Shown piece by piece: positions 53,104-64,000 of a stretch of 64,000 nt of DNA (positions are counted from its first letter, which is position 1; every line of letters begins with the position of its first letter). Under the pieces are notes generated by a model, which had not been told where the DNA came from, made no database searches, and saw nothing but the letters and a program-made list of their open reading frames with translations. Source of the stretch: Metallyticus violacea (Eukaryota; Arthropoda; Insecta; Mantodea; Metallyticidae); contig CM060841.1 in NCBI GenBank assembly GCA_030762175.1, forward strand, positions 14,299,001 through 14,363,000, in the 5' to 3' direction. Made by a program: the position numbers and the translations under genes.

Positions 53104-53358
53104 ATTGTGTTTAACGCCCGTTTTTACGGCTGAGGCACCACAGACGGTGGACACTGATGATACATGAGATGAAATGATAAATGGGGAATTTTTTATTTTA
53201 TTTTATTTATTTTTTTAAAGCAAGGAAACATTCCATGTACCTCCCCGGCATTTACCATTTATGACCGAGGAAAACCTGGAAAAAGGTCCTGGCGGGAATC
53301 GAACCACAGATCTCCCGCTCAGAGTCCGCTTCTTAACGACCTGGCCATCTGTGGTGGT
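53104..53358 (-). mobile_element. SINE-A with deletions
   Basis: Reverse copy: GTTTAACGCCCGTTTTTAC, body with an ATTTT-repeat expansion (53191-53215), decayed B-box (GGAATCGAACCAC), A-box side AACGACCTGGCCATCTG. The CTTAGGCCTGG and GTCAGGGAGGAC blocks are missing. Confidence 0.92.
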
Positions 53359-53403
53359 TGTGACCAGAGATACCTAGATACTCCATGCACATGGCGAAAA
53401 CGC

Positions 53404-53610
53404 AAAAAATCCTAAGTATGGCTTCCTTCGCAAGGGAAGTAAAGCCGTTGGTTCCGTGTCGTACATTTACGGCACGATAAAGAACCCCAAGCCTGAAAGA
53501 AGAGGTCTCTGAGCAAAATTTGTCGGCCGTTTCGCGCCCTGAATTGAATGGGACGCTGATGACCTGAGATGTTAAAGAGCGTCCGTAAATAACACAAATA
53601 AAAAAAGAAA
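53404..53610 (+). mobile_element. SINE-B, 5'-truncated
   Basis: Starts at AAAAATCCTAAGTATGGC; the tRNA head is absent. The body is close to family consensus, and it ends GAGCGTCCGTAAATAACAC plus an A-rich tail. It begins 45 bp after the reverse SINE-A, with AAACGCAAAA/AACACAAAA-like flanks. Confidence 0.9.
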
Positions 53611-54088
53611 AAAGAAAGAACACAAAACAGAAGAAACAAACGAGACGCACGAATACATGAGATTTCAATCACTGCTATTCTCGGAAGAAACAGATGAAAG
53701 TTCGTAATTTTGCTGAAGGTGAGTTAACTAATACGACGGTGTGAAGTGTTGAGAGGAATGCCATACACAGTACATTTTCCTGTTCAAGTGAACAACAGTA
53801 AGTAACTGGAAAGGAATTGGGAAATTCCCATAGCGATTCCAAGTGTCGCGGCCTCCTCTAAATTGATTCTCATTCCCTGAACGTCCAGATAAAGGTCTAG
53901 TAGGTATTGGGAAACACGTAGCACCCTCCGTAATCTGTTTTCTGGACCTACTTTATTTCTTGTGTTGACTCCACCTGATTAGATTGTCCAAGCAACGCCG
54001 TCACAGGGTGTTCTTTAATATGTGCTCTTTCTATAAAGTGAACTATGATTAAATATATTATGTGAATGCATTTTCCCAATCATACTTC
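53611..54088. other. Non-coding; no gene seen
   Basis: Nothing recognisable. Confidence 0.45.
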
Positions 54089-54357
54089 CCCGCCACGGGT
54101 GGCCGAGATCGTTAAGGTGTGGGAGGTCTGGAGTTCGAATCCCACTAGGACCGTCCTCCCTGACTGAGTTTTTTTCCAGATTCTCTCAGTCCTCATAAAT
54201 AGCAAATACCGGGGAGGTACCCTAAACTTAGGCAGTAACGTTTCCTTCCTTTAAAAATATATCCTTTCCCAATATATCATTTTATTTCATGCATCATTAG
54301 TATCCTACGTTTGTGGTGCCTCAGTGGTAAATACGGGCGTTAAACACCATTCAAAAA
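54089..54357 (+). mobile_element. SINE-A, full length, perfect target duplication
   Basis: A-box region TGGCCGAGATCGTTAAGG. About 14 bp between the boxes (GCGGACTCGTGAGC) are deleted, so the boxes sit closer than usual. B-box AGTTCGAATCCC, body, 3' end ATACGGGCGTTAAAC. AATCATACTTC at 54078-54088 and 54358-54368 is a perfect 11-bp duplication. Confidence 0.96.
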
Positions 54358-54435
54358 AATCATACTTCAATTAATAATTTACATTCAGATGCAGTTTTGC
54401 TACTGTTGGGTTGAGAAGATATATGGCGTGATAAC

Positions 54436-54521
<86 letters not shown>

Positions 54522-54543
54522 TATTATTATTATTATTATTATT
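54436..54543. repeat. Compound (TTA)n(TCA)n(TTA)n microsatellite
   Basis: TTA units, then about ten TCA units at 54490-54520, then TTA again. The frames through it (poly-Leu, poly-Ile) are artefacts. Confidence 0.95.
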
Positions 54544-54638
54544 TTATTTTTTTTTCCTGCCACACGTGTTCTGTGATATGGTAGAAAATATGTACTATCT
54601 TTGACGTTCCCCAAGATTTTGCACTCAACACTTTCCTG

Positions 54639-54791
54639 TTTCTTCTTCTTCTTCTTCTTCTTCTTCTTCCTCCTCTTCTACTTCTTCTTCTTCTTCTTCT
54701 TCTCCTTCTCTTACTCCTTCTCCTCCTCCTCCTCCTCCTCCTCCTCCTTCTTCTTCTTCTTCTTCTTCTTCTTCTTCTTCTTCTTCTTCAT
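54639..54791. repeat. (TTC)n/(TCC)n polypyrimidine tract
   Basis: About 150 bp of TTC and TCC triplets with few interruptions: a homopurine/homopyrimidine tract able to form triplex (H-) DNA. The poly-Phe/Ser and poly-Glu frames are artefacts. Confidence 0.95.
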
Positions 54792-57700
54792 CATCTGCCA
54801 CTGTTATCATTTATATAGGTAGGCAATGTGCTTTTCAACCTCTTACCTTAACCGGCAAGGTTTTCTAATGTCGTTCTACCCGAATCCGGCAAATAATATT
54901 TAGCATTTTGATAAATTGGATCAATAGGACCATTTTATCCTTCATTAAATTCACCCATATGCAGAGGGAAAATGAATGTATATATTCCCTTTATTTTGCT
55001 TTGTTTCTTTTTTGACTAATTCTGCTACGGCATTAGAATATGATATTTTAAGTAAAGAGGAAAAGTAGGACAAAAAGAGGTTTTGAGCAGACCAAAAATA
55101 AACAACATTCAAACTTTCAAATAATGTATGTATCTTGACTTTGATATTCTTGCCAGAGATGTTGAAAGCCGATCTTAAAATATCTATGTTTAGAAAACTG
55201 GAAAAATGGCAGGGAAACTTCAGTCTTTCCTCTAAGCCAAGCCTGCAGTTTTCATTGCAATGGTTAAGCAGACTAAAGAGCGTTAGAATTACCTCATATT
55301 TGATATAAGTACCATACGTTTTTTAATTTAATTTTAACAATTTTAAAATTATATATCACTTAACTATACTGGTGTAAATGTTCGAATATCAGTACTTTCT
55401 TTAAAATGTAACAGCCTTTGATTATTAATCTTTAGCTGTGTAACGGCATTTTAATGATTTGTATTATATGAACTTGCATAAATTTATGCGCAGTTAACAA
55501 TATCTTTAGATTTGTTATTTATTGCAAGCATGGTTACTGTATTATGTCATCATAAGAATCGTCATCCCTTTGTTATTGCTGCTGTCAGTAGAGGGTTAGA
55601 AGAAAGTTTTTAGATTGGTTCAAGAAACTTTTAAGTTTTAAGCTGAACGCACTAAACAATGCTGATAAATATTTAATTATAAATTAGGGTATAATACAAG
55701 ACTACAAGAGACAACTATTATTTCATGTTTTATCCTGAGTTCAAATGTCTTACTGATGTGCAACAGTTATTACAATGGCCTTTCAGCAATTCCATATTTT
55801 CCCTTTCTTTACAGATAGAAAGAAAAAGCACCAAGTGAGCTTAAAAATATACTGAATCAGATTGCGAAAGAACACAATTTAAAATGTCTGACTCAAAAAC
55901 AAAGTTCATGGCATTCCAGAGAAAGCACCCAGTGAGAGAAAAAATAATTGTAGTTAATAAATACTTAGAACATATTAAAAATTCAATTATTTGGGCTCTG
56001 ACATTTCTTTTAATTAGAATACAGATGTACAGAATAAATTAAATAATTATCGATTTATTTGCGGAACTAAAGGGAAAATAATTAAGATTAAAATATTAAA
56101 ATATTACAAGACTAGGTCACTATCGGCACTACAGTTTTAATTGGAAGCAAATATTGGACTATGAAACAAAATTATTACCGTTGAAAATTAACAACAGAAA
56201 TAAAATGTCTTAGATTTTTATATGCTAAGTATGACTATTCGGTAACTCAATAATTAGAATTCAAGCTATAGCCTTGGAAATATTGAAGGAGAATCCCAAG
56301 GATGTGGCCAGAGAAAGGTAACTTCACAAGGAAGAATGATTTACAGTTATAAAGTATGTTAATAAACAGTACTAAATATAATGCACATGCAAAATTCAGA
56401 TTGAAAAAATGTGTAATGAATCAGTGAGCAATTTGAACAAATCACAATCCCTCGAAATATTGCCACAGTAAAAATATAGGACAACTGAGTAAATTATTCA
56501 AAGAACTAGTTGAGCGCAAACATTTAATAAAACCTCCCTCTCTAGCACTGAATAATACTGCCTAAAAGTTACCATTAGTTTTGACACATTGTCTCTCGAA
56601 ATCCAAGTCCCCTATCTTTTAAAAGAACTTCAGCTGGAAACTATGGAGAAGGCTCCGGACCTAACAATATAGAAGTAAAGGCCAAAACAAACTGTTCCTC
56701 ACGATAGTTCAAGAGAAGGCTCTATATTCTGTGGACAGATGGAAAACTATACCAATTAGGGTGCCTACTTCACCACTTCCAAATCATCAAAAGCAAGCCA
56801 AACTAATCGTGGAGACCTCTGAGTTGCCCAGGTAACAAGGATGCGCCAGAGGAAAGGAAACCAAGGAAGTGTGCAATACAAAAAATGGATAAAATTAAGA
56901 ATTAGGGCACAATAAATGATGAAACACATCAATTAGACATGATTGAACAGATCGTCTAGACAGAACGAGTTACACAAGAATTAATAAATGGATAATGTCA
57001 TATACATAACTACCTCCCCTTCCCCCCAAAAAGAAGGATGAAGAAGCCTTGCTCTGGTGTTTTATACAAGATATATTTGAATTCCTGACTGCTGATTTGA
57101 CATACACCTAAGCCATTGCTGAAACTAGAACATATGATGTCTTTCATGATTAATGCAAAGTAAAGTAAATCGTATACTTTAAGAAGACGCTACTTTGGGA
57201 AAACTTGTGAACAATAACCGCCCTAGAAATAGTTCGCAGTTACCAATAGCTGATAATTACAAAATTCCGGGAATTCCCAACTGTAGTTATTCCAGGAAAC
57301 CTGTTCAATATATATTTTAAGGTCTACTACTGCTGCTGTAATATGTGATGCATGGGGGAAACAGCTCTTTTGAGCAGCTTCTCTCATTTCCTAGCATGCG
57401 CAGGTTTCTCGAGTGGCGAGCCCATTCAATTAAAATGATTACCTGTGGCCCTTAAAGCCTTCATCTTTTTTTGCAGTCCAGCAACGGATGCTCATTCTGC
57501 ACGTTAAGAGTCTAAACAAATTCTATGCCGTCTCTCGGTATTTATTCAGAAAATCAAAGCTTGGGTCAAGATGCTGTGTGAAACGTGAAGGTGGAGCTCT
57601 GAAAATCCAATACGAATCAGTTTATGTGTAGGGTGTCCCTTAGGAAGAACTCGTAGAATATAAACCATGGGCAGATCAGAGAAATACAAGAACCCACATT

Positions 57701-58099
57701 TACTACAGCAACTTCAGAAGAGATGTGTCTGGAAACTATACAGTCATTCACCTGAATCTTCACACAAAATTTCCTACATAGCGAAGAAAGTAGTCATTTA
57801 ATGCATAGTGGCCACTATAACTTAAATTTAACTATACAGCTGTAAAATAATAGCAAGTACGTCATAATTAAACTAGCAGATTGCAGCGACTCTTCGTATT
57901 AACGGCACTCTCGCTAGTGCCCCACAGTACTAATGGCTTCTACTTTAGGAAACTTGATGTAACAAGCCCTCGGCATTTGGTCGCAGAAAGGTTTATATAA
58001 TAAAAAGGATACTTATGACGCAATACTCTTAAATGTACGTAACACAAACATTTATCTTGCTCAACCAAAATATTTTTTTTTTTTCCTCTGATGCTTGTG
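54792..58099. other. Non-coding, very AT-rich; no gene seen
   Basis: 3.3 kb without SINEs or DNA transposons I can recognise, the longest such stretch. 56640-56690 contains a phrase faintly like the LINE motif KAPGPDNI but broken; not called. Confidence 0.45.
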
Positions 58100-58680
58100 T
58101 GAAGCCAACGATCAGTTAATTTGAATGGAATATATAAGCAGGCGTTTGTTCCGTTGGGGCATCAGTTTGCACAATCATTTCAGTTCAGTTATGAATTCAT
58201 CAGCTGGCATACGCAGTTCAGAAGTGTAGTCATATCATCAATTTAGAGGATCAGATAGTCAAAGAGAGTAAGTTCAGATGGTCAAATCATCAGGTTCAAT
58301 TCACCTCCTTGGAAGTCGCGACAGTTCTCAACGTAGTCAAGTTCTATCGTACGCAGAACACCAGAGGACGCGAAATATTGTGCGAATAATAAATTACAAT
58401 GTGTGTGTGTGTGTGTGTGTGTGTGATGTCGCATCTCGTAATTATTTACATAACTGATATCCTCTCCCAGTCACGGGTCACAAAATAGCGGAACGAAATC
58501 CTAGATATTGTTGTCATGAAGCATGGGCAACAACACCAAAGCGACCAATAGTCGATACGCCATTACGAAATATGACGACCAGCAATTAAATCACTTCATA
58601 ATTGACGACCAACCTGTCCCCACCGACAAAACCGTTTTTAAATTGGTGACCAACCCGGGGCACTCAGCCGGAACCTACTA
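58100..58680 (+). mobile_element. LTR-like retroelement segment, copy 2
   Basis: Same architecture as 33236-33700: TATATAAG (58131), GGGGCATCAGTTTGC, ACACCAGAGGACGCGAAA, AATAAATT signal (58387), a (TG)n microsatellite (58400-58425), GTTGTCATGAAGCATGGGC with AACAACACC, then TTGGTGACCAACCCGGGG, in the position and general form of a retroelement primer-binding site. A related phrase ATTGACGACCAACCTG lies about 50 bp upstream. No coding domain follows. Confidence 0.55.
58131..58167 (+). promoter_or_regulatory. TATA box and initiator of LTR-like repeat
   Basis: TATATAAG at 58131 and TCAGTT initiator with its A at 58164, 33 bp apart, matching the arthropod TCAKTY initiator. The spacing equals that at 33237-33270, although the sequence between differs. 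Confidence 0.6.
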
Positions 58681-59427
58681 ATCCGCTTCACTTTTTCAAA
58701 GCTATCATTGTCAACCGCTGAATACACCAGGAGATGATTGCGTACTTCTTGTATTCTGAAATGTACAATAAATTATTCCATCTTCCAAATAATTCTTAAT
58801 CCAAAATTTGCTGCTGTTATTCGTATATGAGTGCACACGACACACATGTACCCTTGAACCGTAGAATGAAGGTTTCGGTATATCCCGGTAATTCCTACCG
58901 TTTTGTGTGTTTTTAGCAGCTGTTAACCGGATTTAGCGTACGACATTGCCAGTACATATTCATATTCAATGACTGTATTTGTTGAGAAGTTTGTGGTCGA
59001 TACTATACACACATATCACAGTTAAATGGCAAATCCATACTCTGGGAGATCTATTTTACTTATTTATAGTATACGTTGACAGGAGTTCTACTGATAAATT
59101 ACAGCGTATTCTTTCCAAACCAGCAACTGCACCTAGGGTGTTGTTTTGTTTTGTTTTATCGCCAGCGATGTGTTCTGTTTTAGAAGCGAGAGTCAGATAA
59201 CATCTGATTCAATGAAATGGCAAAGTTGTGTCAAATTCAAGAATAGGATGCATTTTATTTAAATATTCTAAGATAAAACTGCACTATAGTTCCATACACT
59301 TCAAACTACGACGATAGAAATAAAAGAAACGCGCTCTGTAGATTATAAAGCCATGATTATTGAAATAATCAACGGCATATCTCATTGTTTCTTTATTATA
59401 CATTTAGAGATATGGCGATACTGCATA
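58681..59427. other. Non-coding; no gene seen
   Basis: AT-rich; the frame at 58979-59200 is unremarkable. Confidence 0.45.
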
Positions 59428-60126
59428 CAGCGGGTGCCAAAAATTGTATACACATTTTAAGCAAAGAAAAAACTGTGTTAACATAATAAAACTGAATTCA
59501 CACAAACAAGAAAATGATGAGCACTAATCATCTTAGACTTTTACAGTTACAACAGTTGCTCAAAATGACCACCATCGACGTCGATACACTTCTGAGTACG
59601 TTGAACTACTTACTGATTGAGCAATATTTGCGAAAGTGTTTTGAGCGATTGCAACACATGCCGTTTCAATTTCTTCCTGTGCGAGGTCTTCCAGATCTGC
59701 CCTTGTGAACAACACATACGGTACCATGAGTCTCAAATTTGTCTCGAATGCGTGCAATTGTTACTCACGTTGGCGGTAAACTTCAACAACATTCTCGGTT
59801 TTTCAATTCCACTTCAAAATTGCTTTCCGCTATTCAAACGATAATCTTGGCTCCATTATGTTGTAGCAACGCTAACATAACGTAATGCGAGTCACATCTG
59901 TTTACAGAACATCCTATGATAATCTTGGTTTTTTGTTTATTGTTAATGTTGGTTTCGTATGTTTATTTTGATTTACCTGTCACGTAGTAACGCTATCATA
60001 ATGTATGTGAGTCACATCTGTTTACAGAACATCATACTACACATTCCTGTTGTTTTTCGGTCCAACTTTGAAAATATTAAATAAATATCTACTGTGAAAG
60101 TGCGTATACATTTTTGGCACTCTTGG
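59428..60126 (-). mobile_element. DD41D-like Tc1/mariner, internally deleted, copy 2
   Basis: 699 bp with TA at 59426-59427 and 60127-60128. Ends CAGCGGGTGCCAAAAATTG and TTTTTGGCACTCTTGG. Minus-strand coding pieces: start MEPRLSFE (then a stop), KTENVVEVYRQR, and in another frame VTIARIRDKFETHGTV (helix-turn-helix region), followed by a jump to the C-terminal EEIETACVAIAQNTFANI. The catalytic core is deleted. The two subterminal direct repeats (ACAGATGTGACTCAC-type) are conserved. Confidence 0.88.
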
Positions 60127-60260
60127 TATTTAATAAAATAATATATGTCCATCTTGGGCGCGAAGAATGATTGAAAGTGTTTTTGGTATTACTATGACAA
60201 GATTTGTTGTGATTCATGTATCTATCATGTTGAGCGATTTAGATAGTCTCTATCGAATGA

Positions 60261-60315
60261 ACCGCTTGTGGTGCCTCAGTAGTAAAAACGGGCGTTAAAC
60301 ACCATTCAAAAAAAA
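60261..60315 (+). mobile_element. SINE-A, 55-bp 3' end with target duplication
   Basis: ACCGCTTGTGGTGCCTC through AAAACGGGCGTTAAACACC plus an A tail. Flanked by TCTATCGAATGA-like sequence at 60249-60260 and TCTATGGAATGA at 60316-60327 (11 of 12 alike). It starts at nearly the same SINE position as the short copy at 14008-14061. Confidence 0.85.
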
Positions 60316-60327
60316 TCTATGGAATGA

Positions 60328-61059
60328 TTTCCAAATCGGACACAACAGCTGAATGTATGCCGGAGTGGATCTAAAACTAGACAAAAATGCCCAATGCAAT
60401 TTGGATAAAAACCGTGAACTATTTTTTTAACAAAGTTGAAAAAAAATTTACTACCAGGTTTTCTCTTGTATTTAGATTTATTAACATATTATTTATATTT
60501 TATACTTACAAAGAAAATACTATTGATCTCTTGTTCACTTTTCATGTATATGTTCAAATAACTCAGCATCACATCTTCTGGTTCACATGAAATGAGTCTG
60601 TGCAGTACCAACCGATTGATATATAAATATTACTAGCTTCCCCACCAGATTCCTTTGAACTCAGACTTTTATATTATTTCTTGAAAGCTTTACGTAGTTA
60701 TAATATTTTTAACACAACTGCCTTGATGCCTGGGAATAATTTTTTTAAGATGGCTGCTATTTAATTTTCGGAATCTGAAAATACTAAGAGAAATATAAAA
60801 TTATTCTTGGCAGCACTGGAATAAGCGTGTCTTGTCTAGTAACTATATTGCAATTTAGCAGGGCATCTGCTGTTGCAGCTGAGGCAAAATGGTAAGTTCA
60901 GGCGTGCGTTCAATGTTTGGCGTTGTAAGATGTAAGTGACTCAAGAGTAATGCTTTTTTTAAGAATGTAAATGTGGCCTGAGCCAATAAGAATATCCGGA
61001 AAACGAATAGAACAGAAAGTTTTTACAAACTCTGCTCTTTCATGCACAAAAGTCTATAG
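60328..61059. other. Non-coding; no gene seen
   Basis: AT-rich, with nothing recognisable; it probably includes the leader of the mariner that follows. Confidence 0.45.
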
Positions 61060-61740
61060 CTTGTTTAGATCACAATTCAGACTACACATGGGGTAGTCCA
61101 GCAACAGTAGTCGCAGATGAAAACATGGCTCGTGTAGAAGCCATAGTGAAGAAGAGAGGTGCAGAGATCATTAGCCGCAGATTTCTAAAATGTTATACAA
61201 ATACGTACTTGTGGGGAAGTTTTTTTATCGTTGGGTTCTCTAGAATCTGACACGAGAACAAAAGGCAGCAACAGTGGAATTGTACTAGAAATAGGTTGGT
61301 CGTTTCGATAATGGCTACTCCGTACGAGTCTACGATATCTTCACAAATAACAAAAGATTATCAAAGAGGCAGTGTGATTTGGGTCTTCCCAAATGAAGAT
61401 TAAGATATCCAAGCGTAAGTCAGAACGTTACCAGTTTCTTCTCAGCAAGTGGTAATATTTCATAAAAACAAAAAAGTCACCGTCAACTGGTACACAACAC
61501 TTCGCCCCCACAGGGTCTTCAGAACACAAACAGAAAGAAGAATTAAGTCTGGTATGCGAGGATGTTTCTGTGCACACCGCTTTGAAAACAATGGAATATC
61601 TGTAAGTATCAGAATATGTCTTTCTGTGACCTTTCCTTGTTCTAAAGTCTGGTAAGAAAGCATGGCGTAGCTACTTGTTCCACAGAATGTCCTTTTGTAT
61701 CGAGAGTCGGAGAGACTTGGAAAAGAAATAGGCAGAGTTG
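61060..61740 (+). pseudogene. Mariner lineage 6 transposase pseudogene
   Basis: Pieces of a mariner transposase occur in order in shifting plus-strand frames: GSPATVVADENMARVEAIVK (61092-61151), NLTREQKAATVELY then stops, VGRFDNGYSVRVYDIFTNN (61295-61350, the region of the first catalytic Asp), RGSVIWVFPNED, VVIFHKNKKVTVNWYTTLRP and RRIKSGMRGC (61449-61570). The conserved HHDN block is deleted, and VHTALKTMEYL, which should follow it, is present in another frame. So the second catalytic Asp is gone. The C-terminus is hardly recognisable. Terminal repeats were not found, so element limits are unknown. Confidence 0.72.
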
Positions 61741-62757
61741 GTAAGTTTTGACCTTCTAGCTAGTGAGATGTGTTCTAATGCCACTCACTTTGCAGAATTC
61801 CGAAAATTAAATACCTGCAATACTTTTATAAGTAGTTTAGATACATTTACTTCTTCAAATCGCGATTGTGGTACTCTTTATCTTTTATTTTACATATTAA
61901 AAGAGGTTTTATGCTCCCCTCTATTAATACTGAAACAAATAAATTCCACAATGTCCATTTCACTCTGCATGTACAAAATAATTGTATTTGGTCCGCGGGC
62001 CATTTTTCCCACACACTTGTCAGTGTCGTCTGTCAATCGCTACCGCCTGCAGGAAGAACTGACATTCCAACAGTACGAAAAATCGACCGGCTTCTCCATT
62101 CTCGTCAATTTTATCTCTCTGATTTCAATTTTTCACATCGTTCCATACAGGAAAAATTTTCAAGGTTTTCTGGCCAAAATTATTTAATACTATTTTACCT
62201 AAATCATAATTAAATTAATACTAAGTCAAATATATGCATACATATAAAATTAAATTAATATTAATTCAATTATAAGTATACCTATTAAATTAAATTAAAT
62301 GTAACAAATTGCATTCAAACATTTTTGTTGATGCACATGGTCCCCCCCCCCCCAAGTTTTACTTTCTTTTCTTGTGATATTATATTGCCATGTTATTAAT
62401 TTAGCTTGTATAATGATTGTTACTGAATGTTTCATTAGTCAATATCTTTTCTATATAGTACGCTTTACTTCGTTTACTATATTCCTTGTGCCCCACTCTC
62501 AGGCGCTCAGCATATGCAAGCTCAGGTATACCTGCAGTTGAAGTTATTTTTTCTGTTATCGCCTCTTAGAATATTCACGACTTTTTGAAAACTCACTGAA
62601 GGTCTTCCAACCTGCGACTGGCATACATAGGAAAAGTTTATTATTTTTGAAGGCAGTTTTTTAATGCTTTGTTTATTGTCACTTTGAACGCAATGGTCTT
62701 CTCGCGATGTCAGTAGATTATAGACATGAATACTGCAGGTGCAGATTGCAGTATATA
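61741..62757. other. Unidentified overlapping plus frames (149 and 115 codons)
   Basis: 61738-62187 and 61866-62213 overlap in different frames. The first lacks an ATG at its start and is rich in AT-coded residues. Neither has a recognised motif. A C run lies at 62341-62353. They could be unrecognised transposon coding sequence. Confidence 0.35.
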
Positions 62758-62759
62758 TA

Positions 62760-63332
62760 CAGAGGGTACCAAAAATGTATACACACTTGAAGCAAAGAAA
62801 AAAACTGTTAACATAACAAAACTGAATTCACACAAACAGAAAACCATGAACCTAATCATCTTAGACTTTTACATTTACAACAGTTGCTCAAAATGCCCAC
62901 CATCGGCGTTGCTGATTGAGCAACGTTTGCGAAAGTGTCCTCAGCGATTGCAGCTCAGGTCGTTTCAATTTCTTCCAGAAGTTGGAAACTCAATCGGACC
63001 TCTTCGTCCAATCCAGTGTCTTGGAAGATTGTCATCAAGGTACGCACGTACATCTCGGTGGTAATGTGGCGGTGCACCATCCTGTTTGAAGTAAAATTCC
63101 TCATTTTCCTCAATGCGAGTCATGTCTGTTTACAGAACATCATTCGATAAGCTTGACTTCATTTGTTCATTGTTAACTTACCTGTCTCGAAGCAACGCTA
63201 TCATAATGTATGCGAGGCACATCTGTTTACAGAACATCATACTACACATTACTGTTGTTTTTCGGTTCAACTTTGAAATATATTAAATAGATATCTACTG
63301 TGAAAGTGTGTATACTTTTTTGGCACCCTCGG
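62760..63332 (-). mobile_element. DD41D-like Tc1/mariner, internally deleted, copy 3
   Basis: 573 bp with TA at 62758-62759 and 63333-63334 (wider TATATA on both sides). Ends CAGAGGGTACCAAAAATG and TTTTTTGGCACCCTCGG. The minus strand retains the second catalytic block (FKQDGAPPHYHRDVRAYLDD, then WIGRRGPIEF) and the C-terminal end, but not the N-terminal half or the third-Asp block. Two subterminal repeats are present (63113-63143, 63195-63245). Confidence 0.88.
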
Positions 63333-63334
63333 TA

Positions 63335-63988
63335 TATATACTGTTAGCTGTAGTTTTAAATGAATTCAAGATGTCACTTTATCACTACAGCTGAAATGTG
63401 TTTACCAATCATTTGTAAATGTGAAAGGAGCTCAATTCATTAATTAAAACTGTAACCGTAATGAAAATGCATTAGCACTTTTTTAAATATATATGAAATT
63501 CCAGTTTTTATATTGAAACAAAAGTTGCATAATTACGTAGAACACCACATAGGATGAGATGGGTAAATCTTGTTAATTTTCTTTAAATCTCGTTTTTGGT
63601 TTTGATTGTTTATTGGTGTTTCTGAATGACGGTCAAGGAATTTTTAGTATTACTATCATTTATTTTTCTCCTCAATTCGTACTTTATGCTTAGCTGAGAA
63701 AGTATACCAGTTTTTTAATTACATCAATATCAAGATTTGTTGTTAAGCAATACAAATTGCAATGAACAAGGTCAGATAAAATGTACATTTAAAATTCACA
63801 GTTTTATAGTCCAAATTCTTCTCCCTTATACTAGGGATGATCAACTAACTAATTATAAAGCTTGTTAAAATACATTATGAGACAATGTTTTTAGACAATC
63901 ATCCAAATTGTTAAAAAAAAATTGTAACCCCCATAACATGAAAATGATTTAAAGACTTTTTTTTTCATTCTGTGAGAATATATATATA
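63335..63988. other. Non-coding; no gene seen
   Basis: AT-rich sequence. Confidence 0.45.
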
Positions 63989-64000
63989 CCACCGCGGGTG
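63989..64000 (+). mobile_element. SINE-A head cut by the window end
   Basis: CCACCGCGGGTG matches the first bases of SINE-A (CCGCCACGGGTGG type; compare 43554) directly after a short TA tract. Only 12 bases are visible. Confidence 0.55.

Noticed and set aside
54601..54822. Frames of 61-84 codons of poly-Phe/Ser, poly-Leu and poly-Glu
   Set aside because: Direct translations of triplet microsatellites; no non-repetitive flanking coding sequence.
56640..56690. LINE motif like KAPGPDNI
   Set aside because: Needs a frameshift to read and no neighbouring reverse transcriptase motif was found.
61738..62213. 149- and 115-codon overlapping frames as a gene
   Set aside because: Different overlapping frames, AT-driven composition, no motif, no ATG or splice support; noted as unidentified only.
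1..64000. CRISPR array, operons, ribosome binding sites or prophage
   Set aside because: No regularly spaced direct repeats with unique spacers and no packed reading frames; SINEs, TA-flanked mariners and splice-like signals mark a eukaryotic nuclear genome.

Overview
The window looks like AT-rich, non-coding DNA from an arthropod nuclear genome. The evidence for a eukaryote is the dense set of tRNA-derived SINEs with target-site duplications, decayed mariner/Tc1-type transposons at TA dinucleotides, many microsatellites, and a lack of long open frames, operons, rRNA or tRNA genes. The transposase types (SETMAR-like, GVQW3-like and Mos1-like mariners, plus a DD41D-like group) fit an insect or arachnid. 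I cannot name the species. No complete host gene is visible.

Two SINE families dominate. SINE-A (about 270 bp) has a tRNA-like head (CCGCCACGGGTGGCC...) and a 3' end around GGGCGTTAAACACC; I see 14 copies or fragments. SINE-B (about 290 bp) has a tRNA-like head (GGTCCTGGTGGTGTAGTGG) and a 3' end GAGCGTCCGTAAATAAA; I see 13 copies or fragments. Two single-copy tRNA-like repeats (near 9.1 kb and 50.3 kb) may be further families.

The DNA transposons fall into seven lineages. The best represented (TIR containing CATAAGTTTCCGGCC) has an almost complete copy at 22106-23371, with an open catalytic domain but a broken N-terminus, and three poorer copies. Others lie at 4.3-5.4, 16.7-17.8, 20.7-22.1, 38.1-39.8 and 61.1-61.7 kb. 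Three short internally deleted DD41D-like elements lie at 34.5, 59.4 and 62.8 kb. Two related LTR-like segments (33.2 and 58.1 kb) share a TATA box and initiator at identical spacing. LINE remnants are few (28.8 kb, possibly 30.0 kb).

Host coding sequence, if present, is limited to isolated short exon-like open frames with plausible splice sites: minus strand at 6.1, 9.7, 11.2, 36.7, 46.8 and 51.1 kb, plus strand at 5.5 and 42.7 kb. They could be exons of genes with very long, repeat-filled introns. None is recognised and their reading phases have not been joined.

Layout: 0-12 kb SINEs, two mariners and four exon candidates; 12-25 kb the densest transposon nest, with a SINE inside a mariner and a SINE inside an inverted SINE; 25-34 kb sparse, with LINE and LTR-like remnants; 34-40 kb transposon derivatives and a multiply interrupted mariner; 40-54 kb SINEs and exon candidates; 54-64 kb simple repeats, LTR-like sequence and small transposons.
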